This document shows, one piece after another, positions 46,531 through 58,426 of a DNA stretch of 64,000 nucleotides; the first letter of the stretch is position 1; every line of letters starts with the position of its first letter. A program made the translations under genes and the position numbers. The notes under the pieces are model-generated. The model was not told the DNA's origin, did no database searches, and worked only from the letters and a program-made list of their open reading frames with translations. The DNA comes from Branchiostoma floridae (Eukaryota > Chordata > Leptocardii > Amphioxiformes > Branchiostomatidae): assembly GCF_000003815.2 (NCBI RefSeq), contig NC_049981.1, positions 10,166,033-10,230,032 on the forward strand, written 5' to 3'.

Positions 46531-49500
46531 ATGGGTGACAAGAACCGTGTCCAAACCACCCTGTTGCTGGTGGTTCACCTTCTGTTGTTGGGGAGGGAAT
46601 GTTCCGCCCTGACAGTGCAACAAGCTGCAGAACTGAAGAGTAAGTACATTGGTTGTCGTTCTGTCTTTTATGACTTTCAAGCCAATGTTTATTTCTACGC
46701 AGGTGCTATGTATGTACAGGGCTGTCTTCGGGACCCGTACAATCTTCCCTGGACGGTCATTTGCTTGTTGGCACAGATATGATTTGACCCCATTCGTCCC
46801 AAAAAAACTGTTGAAAATTTGCTTTCGTAAGAAAGAATGATGTCTTAAACCAGGAAAATCAACAACACACAAGTGCTCCCAAAGATTGTATAAGAGTTGC
46901 TTATTGATTGCTGTTTCATCCATCTCTGAATGCATGTCATAACCGTTATTGTGTGGGACAGAAAAACATCAAAACTGGAAACAGTCCTTATGTATGAAAG
47001 CTGTCCTCTATCTATGAGAGTTTGTCCATACTCTATTCGTCACAAATCTATAGATGCCAATTTTTAGACTTGCTCATCTTCAACTACCATTACTTTTCCA
47101 TCTTTAACCCTAAACATCATTAAGTTCAGGACTGAAAGATCATTTTATAGGAGGGTCTGTTTTCTGTCCCCTTGCAGCACAACTTGAAGTTGTGAAAGCC
47201 AAGTGCGATGGAGCAAGGATCCAAGTGGCTCAAACGTCTCTGACTCTGAATGCCGGGGCCTCGGAAGGACTCCACCCACCAGCCCCAACCGGTGCACCAA
47301 GTAAGGCGTCTTCGGTCGATTCTTAAAGATTTGTTAAGGCGGATAAAAACCTGCCTTCATTGTCAGTCTTTGACTCAAATAGCGTATGTATTGATGCTCA
47401 GAAAAAATACCAGCTTCCTACATGCTGTAGTTAGGTTGCAGGGAAGATGGCATCAGTTTGCATGTACATTCCAATATGAAGATGCTATTTAACGTTGGAA
47501 AACAGATAATGCTGTATCCTAGGAATTCTGAAGCATCCATTTTAGATATAAAGGGGCATTTTTCCTTACTTCATGGTTGCTTTGAGTTCGGCTACAGTTT
47601 TAGTTTGCTTTTCTGAATTATATTTCAATACCAGTTATGTAGGACGTCTTCTGGGTGTGAGTGATATATGGAAATATGACATAAGTGACAGAACTTCTTG
47701 TCTTCGTTAGATGTCAATATCGCTCAAGGGCAGCTTGCGTTCCAAACAAGCAGCTACGCGTGGTATTCGGGAGCCGACCGTGCTGTAGACGGGAACACCA
47801 ATGGGCAATGGTCCGCTAGATCGTGCACACACACACACGGACAGGCTAACCCCGCGTGGTGGGTGGATCTTGGACACCCGCACATAGTAAACAGGTAGGT
47901 TTTCATGAAAAGAAATATGAACTGCCACTTCGACCACGGCCCCTCTAGAAATTAAAAAAAAAACTGTTACAGTAAGCTACCGGTTTGGAAATGCGACTGA
48001 GGAATACCTTCCGATCGCACCACCCTTCGTTAGACAGATACCAACCCTTTTCTCCGGACAACCCCGTTTAACTAATCATTTTTTAAATTCAAAATTTGAA
48101 GCAAAGGAGAGCAAAGATAAAATCGTTTTGGCGACACCTCAGGGGTGGAGCCCTTAGTATAATACTGCGTCTCTAAGAAATTCGTTTTTTTTTTTCAACG
48201 GGCCGGTCTTTGCATATAGCAGGAAGAAACTCCAATCTATGGAGTATGGAATAGCTGGTAGTTTGTACAAACTATATTGCAGCTGTATTTCAAATAAGCT
48301 TTTTACGGTTCTAATTTCGTATGGTGTGTTGAGATTCACAATTTCTAAGGACTCGTTGCTTTGTCATCACCATCTGCAGGGTTGTCATTTACAACCGCTG
48401 GGACTGCTGCAGGGAGCGACTCAACCCCTTCAACATCCACATCGGGGATTCCGCCGAGGTTGCCGCGAACCCCAAGTGTGGCGGCGATCATCGGATCGGC
48501 CTTAGCGAACGGTTCACTTCCGTCTTGTGCCAAGGGATGACGGGACGGTACGTCGGTGTTCGTCTGCCTGGTTCTGGCAGCCGAATTCTCAGCATGGCAG
48601 AGGTCCAAGTCTTCTCCAATGAAGGTACATGTAGGCCACTGAAATGTTCGATATCATGATGGTAGTTGCTTGCTATTGTACCTACGGCAACTAGCCTGTC
48701 ATTCACCTATTCACTTATTTGACCGTGCGCTTCTCTGCAGAATATTCAAGCAACACTACGAGCTAGTCGGAAATAGCATATATGTAAAATGATGAAAGGC
48801 CCCTAAAAGTATGTGTGGATAGTCAGCATTACCTTGAATGGATTTTAAAGTTACTTAGTATGTGAGTAGGTCTTGATAAGATACTGAAATTCGGAAAGAT
48901 CACATTTTGCGGCCCCTGGCAGCTTGTCATGGTATTGCAGTGGGACTTCCGTTTTTACATCTCGACTTCTGGGCATGCTATGATCGTCATTTTAAGTGGT
49001 AGATAACTCTTGAGGCAGAGAGTACGTTGTATTTTAAGATCTTGAAACAGAATAGCTCAAGAAATGGTTAACATGAGTTAGCTGCTTGATGTGGATCCAG
49101 CTAGACATCTGGGGCTGTTGGGATCGTGAAGTTGTAGTCTCCTGACATTTTTTTTTCTGTGTGCAGCAAGTTGGCCACGAGGAGGGTCAGCAACACCATT
49201 GTTGAATAGAAATGCTCCTTCCTGTTTCAGTTTCAGAAGATTCCCGGTGCCTGTCTGGCTCCCTTTGGCCGGCTATACTCCTTGGCCAGCTTTGATACTA
49301 TCTTATGGCATCTGCCAGGAGATTAACAAGTTATGGTATGATACTGAGCTGCTGACGTTCTTTCTTCGACCAGAATTCTGCCAGGCGGGGAACGGGGCGT
49401 CCTACCGAGGAACAGCCACTAGGACCCGATCAGGGAGGACGTGTCAGCGCTGGGACAGTCAGACACCGCATGGACACGACAGGACACCCCGTAACTATCC

Positions 49501-49615
49501 TGCAGGTGGACTGGTGAACAACTACTGCCGGAATCCGGACAACTGGTACGCACTTTGGTGCTACACGACGGATCCCAACTCGAGATGGGAGTATTGTGAC
49601 GTGCCATCTTGTTAA
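46531..49615 (+). CDS. G5: secreted F-type lectin / kringle protein, 300 aa
   Basis: Exons: 46531-46639, 47178-47300, 47711-47894, 48380-48624, 49374-49615. They total 903 nt, ending at TAA. Domains: signal peptide (LLLVVHLLLLG core, likely cleavage near residue 26); coiled coil 37-65 followed by a Pro-rich stretch; F-type lectin 78-220; kringle 221-300 with six Cys. The FLD shows H-x26-R-x-D-x4-R with vicinal Cys (SCTH..., RWDCCRER), the most canonical sugar site in the array. The kringle has PDNW, lacking the second acidic residue of a lysine-binding site. The ATG was chosen because the downstream MGDKNRVQ start is shared by all paralogues and lies 70 bp after a TATA box. The stop abuts an intact splice-donor sequence. 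It lacks the PAN, CTLD and FA58C modules and is the smallest architecture here. Confidence 0.86.
48855..49015 (+). repeat. dispersed repeat, second copy
   Basis: Diverged copy of part of 4386-4650 (gtgagtaggtcttg... aagtggtagataactcttg), in the intron before the G5 kringle. Confidence 0.5.
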
Positions 49616-50690
49616 GGTAAGGCCTGAAGCTGTAAGCTTACATGCTGGCTAATGTCTACTATTTAAATGATTGTCTTTCATCTACATGTATTGCTACGCT
49701 ATGCTTCCCTGTTTTGTGACACTGTTGGGAGTAACATCGCTAGATTTTGACTATTTATAAGGGTATTTAACATAACAATGTCTTCTCTACATGAAGTGTC
49801 TAAAAGCTGATTGTTGTTATTTAGACTGACGCAGTGGTTGAGCACCCTTCTGGATGGATACATCTGGGTCCTCGTGGTTTGCTTCAAAGTGTCCATGAAC
49901 AGTCGTTCAGCTATGCTTTGCTGTGATCATCATATACCGAAACATCGTAGTTGGACGAATATTTCATTGTTAACTCAGTCCAAGACTATGGCACTAGACA
50001 CTAGACAAGTGTGGTTTTAGTAAAAATGACCGCGGCGTGGTACATCGCTAAAAATTGACAATTTCACTTATGGCTTGCATATCGGTGCCACAGGCACCTT
50101 TAACAATGATCCAACTAGTTTTATTTCTGCAACTACAGTCATGTGTACCATTCTAGTGTCACTTGTACAAGTACAACCAAGGCTACACTACCGATATCAG
50201 CACTTTCTCATCATGTTGACCATCCCCGGAGGCGCTAATATCATCTATGATATTCAGCTGTTATGGCTTAATGCCTGTTCGTGTGTTGATGTAGATTTAT
50301 ACAAAGAAGGAATTAATTTGGAAGGATATTCCACTTTCTAATAGACAATTTGACGTTCGTTTGTTGTTTGTATTGTTACTCTAAGCTTAAATTGTTCTCA
50401 TCAAAGAATCACAACTCTTTTACTTCTATTCCTGACAACCCACATTTCTAATATAAGAAATTGTGGTGCAATTATGCATTAGCTTCAATTTGTTCGTCAA
50501 TGATATCATCATCATCTCGTAGTGAACGACCACTCCTTGCACCAGTATTCAGTATTTATAGTTGCTGAATACTAAGAAGTTGGAAGTAAACTGTTGACGT
50601 GACACCAGCACATTTTGTTTTTCGCATTTTCGTGGTGTATATCAAGACGTCGTGTTTGTGCACCAGTACCTCTTAATGTTACTGAGTAGG

Positions 50691-50696
50691 AATAAA
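50691..50696 (+). terminator. candidate poly(A) signal of G5
   Basis: aataaa about 1.08 kb after the stop, comparable to the G1 distance. Confidence 0.35.
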
Positions 50697-51766
50697 CTTA
50701 ATACATTTTGATCAATTGCTTTCCCGTTTTGTTTTGTTTTTGCTAACATATATTAGGAAGTTAGTGTTACGTGGCTTCCAACCTCCTTGCTTTCCAAACT
50801 ATTAAAGTCCAACTTGGTAACATGTTTCATATAGGACAGCTCTATTCAATGACGTGTCCCTCTTTGCACCGCATCTGAATGAATTTGCTGCGTTCCATGC
50901 TAGTGCGAAGACAACCCTATACATGTCATTCTTGGCACAAAAAGGAATGGGGGTGAATGAATAGATAAATAGAATTAACAGCCAACTTCTGTGAACTTCA
51001 ATTAGAAAAAGATCGTATTTCTGTTAGGTTGACAACTTGGCCAACTCGAAGATAAACTAATTTGGGGAAACACACAAACCCCTAATTGCATGTAGATGAG
51101 TACAGTGTCAAGTGTCCTTGCTGAATAATGTCTGTGCCTCTGGGTTCTGCTGTTGGTAGGACGCTTTCTAGGCTAAACTAGCATACATACATTGGGTACC
51201 TACTGTCTGGTAAAATACACCAGATATTATTATAAAATATACCAAAATATCAATTCTCTGCTTTACCTTTAACATTCATCAGCCATGGTCAGACAACTGT
51301 AATGGCAGGGGTATTTGGCACTTTTGTGTGTGTGTGTCTCTTTATATTTAGTTTGCGGATATGGTATGGAAAGACGACTGTCAATGTCGACTTCGGGCCC
51401 CTGTTGTGTGATTTTTGTGTCTCGTGTCCTACACATGCAATGGTCTTGGCTTTTGATGCCAGATAGATTTTGATACACGGGACAAATGTTTGGGTCACCT
51501 GGCAACTTGCTTTAGAACTGCCGCGGGGCATTATTTGTAGAGTGCAGAGCAGTTTTTTCTCGGCCATTTCTGTCGTCATTTCAAACGTCACCCGAGTTAC
51601 AAATTACTGCCTTTTCTATCGAACTATGCAAACAGTTTACACAAAGTGGGTTTCTAATTAGTGAACCTGAAAGGAATACATAATCTAGTTTTTAAATGTT
51701 AGTACTGACCTTTCTTCTTCACTTGTCTCCACTTATCTGGACTTCGGTTCGGGAGCACGGTTCTAG

Positions 51767-51773
51767 TATATAT
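51767..51773 (+). promoter_or_regulatory. TATA box of G6
   Basis: tatatat about 64 bp before the ATG, in a region homologous to the G5 promoter. The region between TATA and ATG keeps cagacctg and cagtcggttc-like blocks. Confidence 0.5.
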
Positions 51774-51836
51774 CGTCGCACCGTAGAAAGTGTGTTCAGA
51801 CCTGAATGGTTCGTACACTACGTCAGTCGGTTCAGG

Positions 51837-54800
51837 ATGGGTCACAAGAACCGTATCCAAAACACCCTGTTGCTGGTGGTTCACCTCCTGTTGTTGGGGA
51901 GGGAAGGTTCCGCCCTGACAGTGCAACAAGCTGCAGAACTCAAGAGTAAGTACATCAGTTATCGTTTTGTCTTGTGTAACTTTCAATGTAAGACTTCATT
52001 TCAAGCCAGTGCTATGAGTACTATTTACAAATGATAGGCATCCTCTAGCTGACGCAAAATAAAAGATGTACGCCAGACACCATCTACAACCATAGATCAT
52101 AACGTCCCCACCTTTATCCATTGTTAAGTTGAGTAAATACGGTATAAAGGAAGCCGAGGTCCGTTTTCTGTCACGCTTCAGCAACACTTGTGAAAAAAGA
52201 AGACGGGCGCCATTTTGTAGTGTTGATCATCATGTGAAAGGCGTGTGAAATAGACGCTTTCGCAGAATACTAGCAGCGATGGCTTTTACTTTTGCGGGAG
52301 CGTCGATTCGCCATTTTCAACACAGGCTAAGGTTCTTTAATGCCTGAAGATTGAGTTTCGCACTGGCTTAGCCCATGTTAAAAATCGCGAAACGACGCTT
52401 CCGCAAAAAAGCCAAAGCTACCTGAAGCCTGCGAAAGCTAGAGGCTAGAACCGAACCATCTTTAGGAAAGGCTGCCATTCCTTTTGAAGATCAAAATACC
52501 ATATCAAAGGAGTTCCAAAAGTTCTATTTTCTGCGACACTACAGCAACACTTGAAGATGTGAAAGCAAAGTGTGATGCGGCAAGGGCCCGAGTGATTCAA
52601 ACTTCCCTGGCTCTGAACACCGCGGCACAGGCCGAGATTGTCCAAACACCGGTACCGATACCAACCGGACAACCCGGTAAGGCATCCTTTTTATCATCCT
52701 TTCTAAAGACGGTTTGAATACTGCATTTCTTTCTTGGTGTTATGTTTTGTCAATTTTGAACACATTTTAGACAAATACCGTAGGCATTCGTTTTCGGAAA
52801 AAATACTAGCTCCAAGCGTTTTGCACAGTTGACTATGTAATGGTTACTAGTACTACACAAAGGAAAATAAGTGACGCTGTGGTGTTACCTTTAGCTTTGT
52901 TCCCACATATTCGTTGAATGTTGCATCTATACTCGCCTAGATGAAATGGCAATATCTTATACTTCATGATAATATTTAAGTTCGTCGACATATAACATCC
53001 ATTATCATGATACCGGACGTTTACGACGATTTCTCTAGCCATACTGATTTGACAAATTGTCAACGCATCATTTTCTCCAGTTACATGTTGCTGTTATAGC
53101 TTACCCTTGCCACTTCTTCTGTGTAACTTTTCTGCCACTCTTGTCCTGCTAAAAGCGTAATATTGTAATTGTTACACGCCGCGGAATTACACGGCGAACG
53201 GGCGCGTGGTTGGGAGGGGGTAAAAATACCGGCCGGAAGAAACACGGCACAATTACTGCCGCTATGTACCTTTATACATCCTCTAATGTTCCTTCCTTTT
53301 CTGTTAGTAAATGCATAAAACATAAACCTGCATGAGCATGCAAAATGTCATGAGAAAACGGGCGTGTACTGTCAAGAATTTTCATTTAACTTCTGTCCGT
53401 CACAACCGCTATGACGTAACACTTCACTGCTAGCGTAGATATTATTAAAAATGGCGGGAAAATGGCTGCGTACGTTCAATTTTGCCCATTCAGTCGTAGA
53501 TCCTGGCTATTATGCAACGGTTCTTCACACTTTTACATGAGTTGTAGGTCACCAACAGAAATTCAAGATTGTTGTTGAATCATATTCGTCTTGTGCCATG
53601 AGCATGTGTAATTATGATCTACAAATCTGGCAATGAATGTGACAGTGTGTTCGTCCCACGACGAGCTGCCTACCCCGAAAAAGATACTGAAAACTTTTGG
53701 CCTTGTTGTCTTCGAATACATTGTTATCGATGCTTTGTAAATGATGTATTGGGCACCTAGATGTCTGAAGTGTGCACACCTCAGAAATAACTATTGTTGC
53801 ATGTGTAGATCTCTTTAAATTCCATTATTTTTGATCGGCCGGTATAAGTCTTACGGCCGGTATTATGCCAATGCATGTTACTCGATGCAAGGGTTACTGC
53901 AAACAAGCGGACAGCGCATAATAAATTAGTTGTGTGATTTTCTCAATTCAGTAACACTACTTTAAAACATTTCAGTGTGAGTTAAGGACATGTGAATACG
54001 GCGCCGTTTGTGACAATATTTTGTCTTTCTAGATGTTAATCTCGCTCAAGGGAAGCCGGCGTTCCAATCAAGTAACTTTGTGCCGTCGACCGTCGCCGGC
54101 CTTGCCGTAGACGGAAACACCAATGGCCGCTGGAACGCTCGTTCCTGTGCCTGTACTACGTCACAGCCTACTCCCGAGTGGTGGGTGGATCTTGGACAAA
54201 CGTACATAATCAACAGGTAAGTTTTAACGAAGAGAAATACTGTTCCAACTATTCTACTTTAACTAAGGCCACGTTGATTTGATTATGTAGATGACATCCT
54301 CTGTGAACTCAACTCGATGCAAGCGTGCGAATAAAGAAAAGTTGGGCCAAAAAAAGGTAGCCTCTATGAAATCTTAGTGGTCAGGGAGGTTCAACAAATG
54401 ACCAAGCACGCAGAGTATGAAATAACGAACGACAGATTCTTTATTGTGTTATTTCACATCCTTTCTTGACCTTGGAATTATTGTTTGACTTATATATATA
54501 TATAATAAGATTCGTAAAGGTATATCCCCTATTCTTCTGCTGGAAGACTAATTCAAAGATAAACTGGTCATTTAGGACGGTGTGATTATCAAGTGTTGAC
54601 CTCCTTACTTAAACCAAAGGAAATATGGGTAAGGTTAATACAAAAAGGCTGATTATCCATCTTCACGTCTATCTTGTCCCCCCCCAACGACCAGGAGGTC
54701 AAGGGACTTGGTAGGTAGGTAATACAAGGAGGTTAAAGTTGGTTAATATCATTATTGCTATTTATAGCTAAGGTCGTTCGTATGGTGAATTAAAATACCC

Positions 54801-57332
54801 AATATCGCTTGAAGACTCATTGGTTGTCATTGCCATCGACAGAGTGGTCATTTACAACCGCTGGGACTGCTGCAGGGAACGACTCAACCCTTTCAACATC
54901 CACATCGGGGATTCCGAACAGGTTACCTCCAACCCCAAGTGTGGCGGTGACCACCGAATCGCCCTTACAGAGCCGTCCATGTCCGTTTCCTGTCCCGCGA
55001 TGACTGGACGGTACGTCGGTGTCCGCCTTCCCCGTACCGTACACCTGACAATATGTGAGGTTCAAGTCTTTTCAAATGGAGGTATGTCTCTGACATATTC
55101 GATATTTATATATTTGCTCGAGATGATACCTACATGTAGCCCAGTATCCATCCTATCCCCTACGGCTTAGGTCTCAATTGCACCGATGCCCGTCAGGGAT
55201 GTAGCCCCGGCCGGGCTCCGGAGCCACAGATTTGCCCAGGTGGGCTACCGGGTACTGTGCGGGACCCCTCGGGATGCCCCACGGATAGGTCCCGGCGTCT
55301 ATTTGTTACCGGGTCCAGGAATTATTTTAAGTCCAACTGAAAATAACCTGGGGGTCCGGTCATACTCAAATATATCTAGGGAGCCGCAAGGTTTCCCACG
55401 CTGCCACATAAGGGTCCCGCCCGAAAGTGCCAACAAATAGCCCGTGAACTGTCCGGCAGGGCCACTTTTTAGTATAAGCCATACTTTGTACCTTGTACAA
55501 TTGTTGTGCAATGAAGTTATTATTATAAGCGAGGTCCGGTCGATTGCCGCAGAATCGTCGTCCGATCGATCTTCGCCAAATGTGACAGGAGATAGCCTAC
55601 TTGAAAACCCTACGGCATTATTGAATTGTAGTTTAGATAAAGTAGAAGATGAAGCACATTTTTACTGTGGATTGTCCTTTGTATGATAGCGAAAGGAGCA
55701 TTCTATTTGACCATGTGTTAAATAAATATCCCCACTTCAGATACTTGAATAGTAAAAAGAAATTTATATTCCTGACAGCTTTTGATAAACCAACTCTAAC
55801 CAACCATACAGCAAGCTACATTTATGCAATTACCAAGAAGCGAGAGGAAGTCGAATGTCCTAGAATAGATTAGACGCATATCTGCATATATAGTGTAGAT
55901 TGTCTTCGTTGTTACATATATATGATTGTTACCACGTGACCTGTACTTAGTCCAGTGGGGCAAAAATGTGCAATAAATGTCTTCATTCATTAAAAATGGT
56001 GCAACGACCTACGACAAATGTAACCGCACCCTTACCAAATACCTCTGGTTTCAGAGGCCCCATCTCCTTGGTCAGCATCCTCCTACCATGATTCACATCT
56101 CACACCTGATCGCGCTGATATCAACACTCGCGAGGGTGACAGTGGTGGCGCATGGGCAGCAGTAACCAACAACCTGCACCAATGGCTGATGAGGGACCTG
56201 GGCGAGGTGAAGGCCGTGACAGGCATCATCACCAAAGGCAGGGACTACAGTCCTGATTCGATACAGCCACATAACCAATTCGTCACCTCATACGCCATAT
56301 CATACGGCATCGAAAACGGTGATGAGCAGTTCTACACAGATGAGAATGACCAGACTGTTGTAAGTATAATCTTCTACATCTATCTAAGATACACTATTAC
56401 CTCATTTCTTCTTTATAAAATATATATTGAAATATGGAAATTATTAGCAAATTATCAGGGAAGCCCAACTTTCGTTAGTGTCACCGACGAAAGATAGTGG
56501 ATACTACCTACATGTATCTGAAATGTCTGACCCTTTCCAAAATCATATCTATGGCCAGTTGATTGAGTACCTGCTTTTTGGTGTATCTTATTACATTTGT
56601 ACCTGCATGTCTAACCTTCCTTGACAAAGCTCATCTGTGTTGTTAGTAATCATAGTATAATGTCAAAATTTCTTTATACACAAAGGTTTTCAACGGCTGC
56701 TGTCGCCCTCTTCTGGATCAATCACACACTCACTGATGAAAATTCATACTCATCATCATTGATTCTGAAGAAGGCAACAGTGGTCGTTGAAAACTTGATC
56801 CGTGTATACCTTTGTGTTGGAAAAAAATTTAACATTGTACTACGAAATTGTCAGCGCTTTAGGCAATGAAATCCTAACACTCTCGCGCTCTAATGTTCCA
56901 AACAGTCTATGGTAAGGTTTGTAAACTTTTCTTGCAGGTTTTCACAGGGAACTCTGACCGTGACACGGCGGTCCGTAACGACTTTAGGGACTACAGCGGT
57001 CCTGACGTTCTGATGGCGCGCTTCGTCAAAATCCACCCCCGAACCTGGAATCATTGGATCTGTATGCGGGCGGAGATCGTAACATCTGGTAAGCGACAAA
57101 TCGTACTTCTATCTATTAAGTCATTTCTTTATTGTTTTTCATAGACTCATCCCAAACTCATCTCAAAATCCATTATCCCTCTATTGCTTCTCATCAAATG
57201 AAAAAATAGAAAAAGATAACATAGTGACCAAAGTAAATCACTGTTCCTACATTGTATGTATTGCTTTGTTATACAGGACGTTCAATTACGCTTTCAATAA
57301 CATGTTGTTGTTTTTCTTTACACTCAGGCTGA
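51837..57332 (+). CDS. G6: secreted F-type lectin / FA58C (discoidin) protein, 374 aa
   Basis: Exons: 51837-51945, 52545-52676, 54033-54216, 54843-55081, 56055-56359, 56938-57088, 57328-57332. They total 1125 nt in phase; the last exon supplies two bases of Gly and then TGA. Domains: signal peptide (likely cleaved near residue 26); coiled coil 37-65 with a Pro/Thr tail; F-type lectin 81-221; FA58C 222-373, with SASSYHDSHLTPDRADIN near its start and LGEVKAVTGIITKGRD and RFVKIHPRTW motifs. The FLD keeps RWDCCRER, but the family His is Cys here (SCAC), so fucose binding may be altered. The FA58C first exon fuses what are two exons in G2; the second intron position and phase are shared. The last coding exon is only five bases, so the C-terminus is the least certain part. 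LINE debris fills the FLD-FA58C intron. Confidence 0.8.
55165..55445. repeat. GC-rich block with partial inverted repeat
   Basis: GC-rich, unlike its surroundings. Contains ggcgtctatttgttaccggg near 55287 and a related inverse (cccgaaagtgccaacaaatag) ending 55440, suggesting a small transposon. The ends are not defined. Confidence 0.35.
55478..55525 (+). repeat. LINE 3' tail in G6 intron
   Basis: ttgtaccttgtacaattgtt followed by gtgcaatgaagtt and (att)n, the shared tail of the LINE family seen at 38250 and, inverted, 30631. Confidence 0.6.
55560..55990 (+). mobile_element. second degraded LINE fragment in G6 intron
   Basis: Encodes a frameshifted LINE ORF2 end: VEDEAHF in one frame, then CPLYDSERSILFDHV in another, followed by an aataaa at 55972. 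Confidence 0.6.
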
Positions 57333-58420
57333 TTTGAACAGCAACGCCTTTATCCCATTGGACAGAAAGTACGTTTGAACAGAATTGTTTATCCCTGCAT
57401 GGCACCATGCATACCTGACTTTTGTTTACTGCGAACCCTTCTAAGAACTCTTTCTATGCACTTCGATAACGCAAAAAGACAGAAATACGTGAGGGTGGGT
57501 CTAGCAATGATGCCTTTCGACAGTTGACTACGTCAGGTCTTTTTTTTGCAATTCTTTGGTTTTGTTTTGACAGTTCAAAATCGAATTGATGTGTTTGTCT
57601 TGGCGTGGGTTTACTCCCTAGGAGTGCTGTGTAGGTGTTGTTTTCATATTTTGTGGTTTTGCACGTGACTGTATTTTACAAAAATAGGCCTCACCTTGTA
57701 GCAGATTGTACTTCTGAAATATTATACATCAGATTGGATGGCATTTACGTAACGTTGCCATAACAATACAATTGTAACCTGTATTCCTTTTGCTATAATA
57801 TTCCCTGATATACATCGAATTTGGGTCAAATTGACAAGATGCATGTATTGTATGTGTTTTGATTTTTTTCCGAACTGAAATGGTACAACATACTGATGCA
57901 AACATCGAAAATACTTTGAATTGACGAAATATAATTCTTTGGTAACTGCACTCAAGATCTTTGCAAAATTCATTTACAATACTTAAGTCTTGGTGAATGT
58001 GTGACCATATTTATATAAGTCTTAAACTTGAGGACTTTTGGGGTATTTGTATTGCCTAAAGTTATGAATTCAGGCAGTCTTACAATTTGTGAATTGATGT
58101 ACCGATATCTGTTAATAAATTTATATCAATTTATATTAATCATATCAAGTATATGGCTGGTTATTCAATTAAATGAAATAATGAAAAACAGTGTCTTGCA
58201 CAATTGGTATAGGACACTTACGTGTTATACATTGATGAAAAATGTGACTTGTGACCTGGGGTATTAGAGGTATGGGTATCAGATGTTAAGGCACCACACT
58301 CCCTAGAGCAAAGGGCTTGTGAGTGTAAATGAGTATTAGCCTTATTCCTCACATTCTTTTGGATATAGAATCCTAAATGTAGTCAACCTTGTAACCCATA
58401 GTAATCAAAGAACAACGTCA

Positions 58421-58426
58421 AATAAA
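58421..58426 (+). terminator. candidate poly(A) signal of G6
   Basis: aataaa about 1.09 kb after the stop. Other, weaker hexamers exist nearby. Confidence 0.3.

Larger units (their letters stand above)
49616..51836. other. G5-G6 intergenic region
   Basis: No coding exon seen. Near 50853-50885 lies an inverted copy of the motif found in the 5' flanks of G3 and G4 (ttcattca.ctgc.ttgcaaagaggga). About 51040-51130 resembles the 3' flanks of G3 and G4 (near 29188 and 46018). Confidence 0.55.

Noticed and set aside
49160-49245. Possible extra exon before the G5 kringle
   Set aside because: An acceptor-like site is present, but no matching GT donor keeps the phase, and the CDS is in frame without it.
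55165-55445. Possible GC-rich exon in G6
   Set aside because: An 84-aa frame is open, but it lacks homology to the modules. G6 phases join without it, and it shows a partial inverted-repeat structure.
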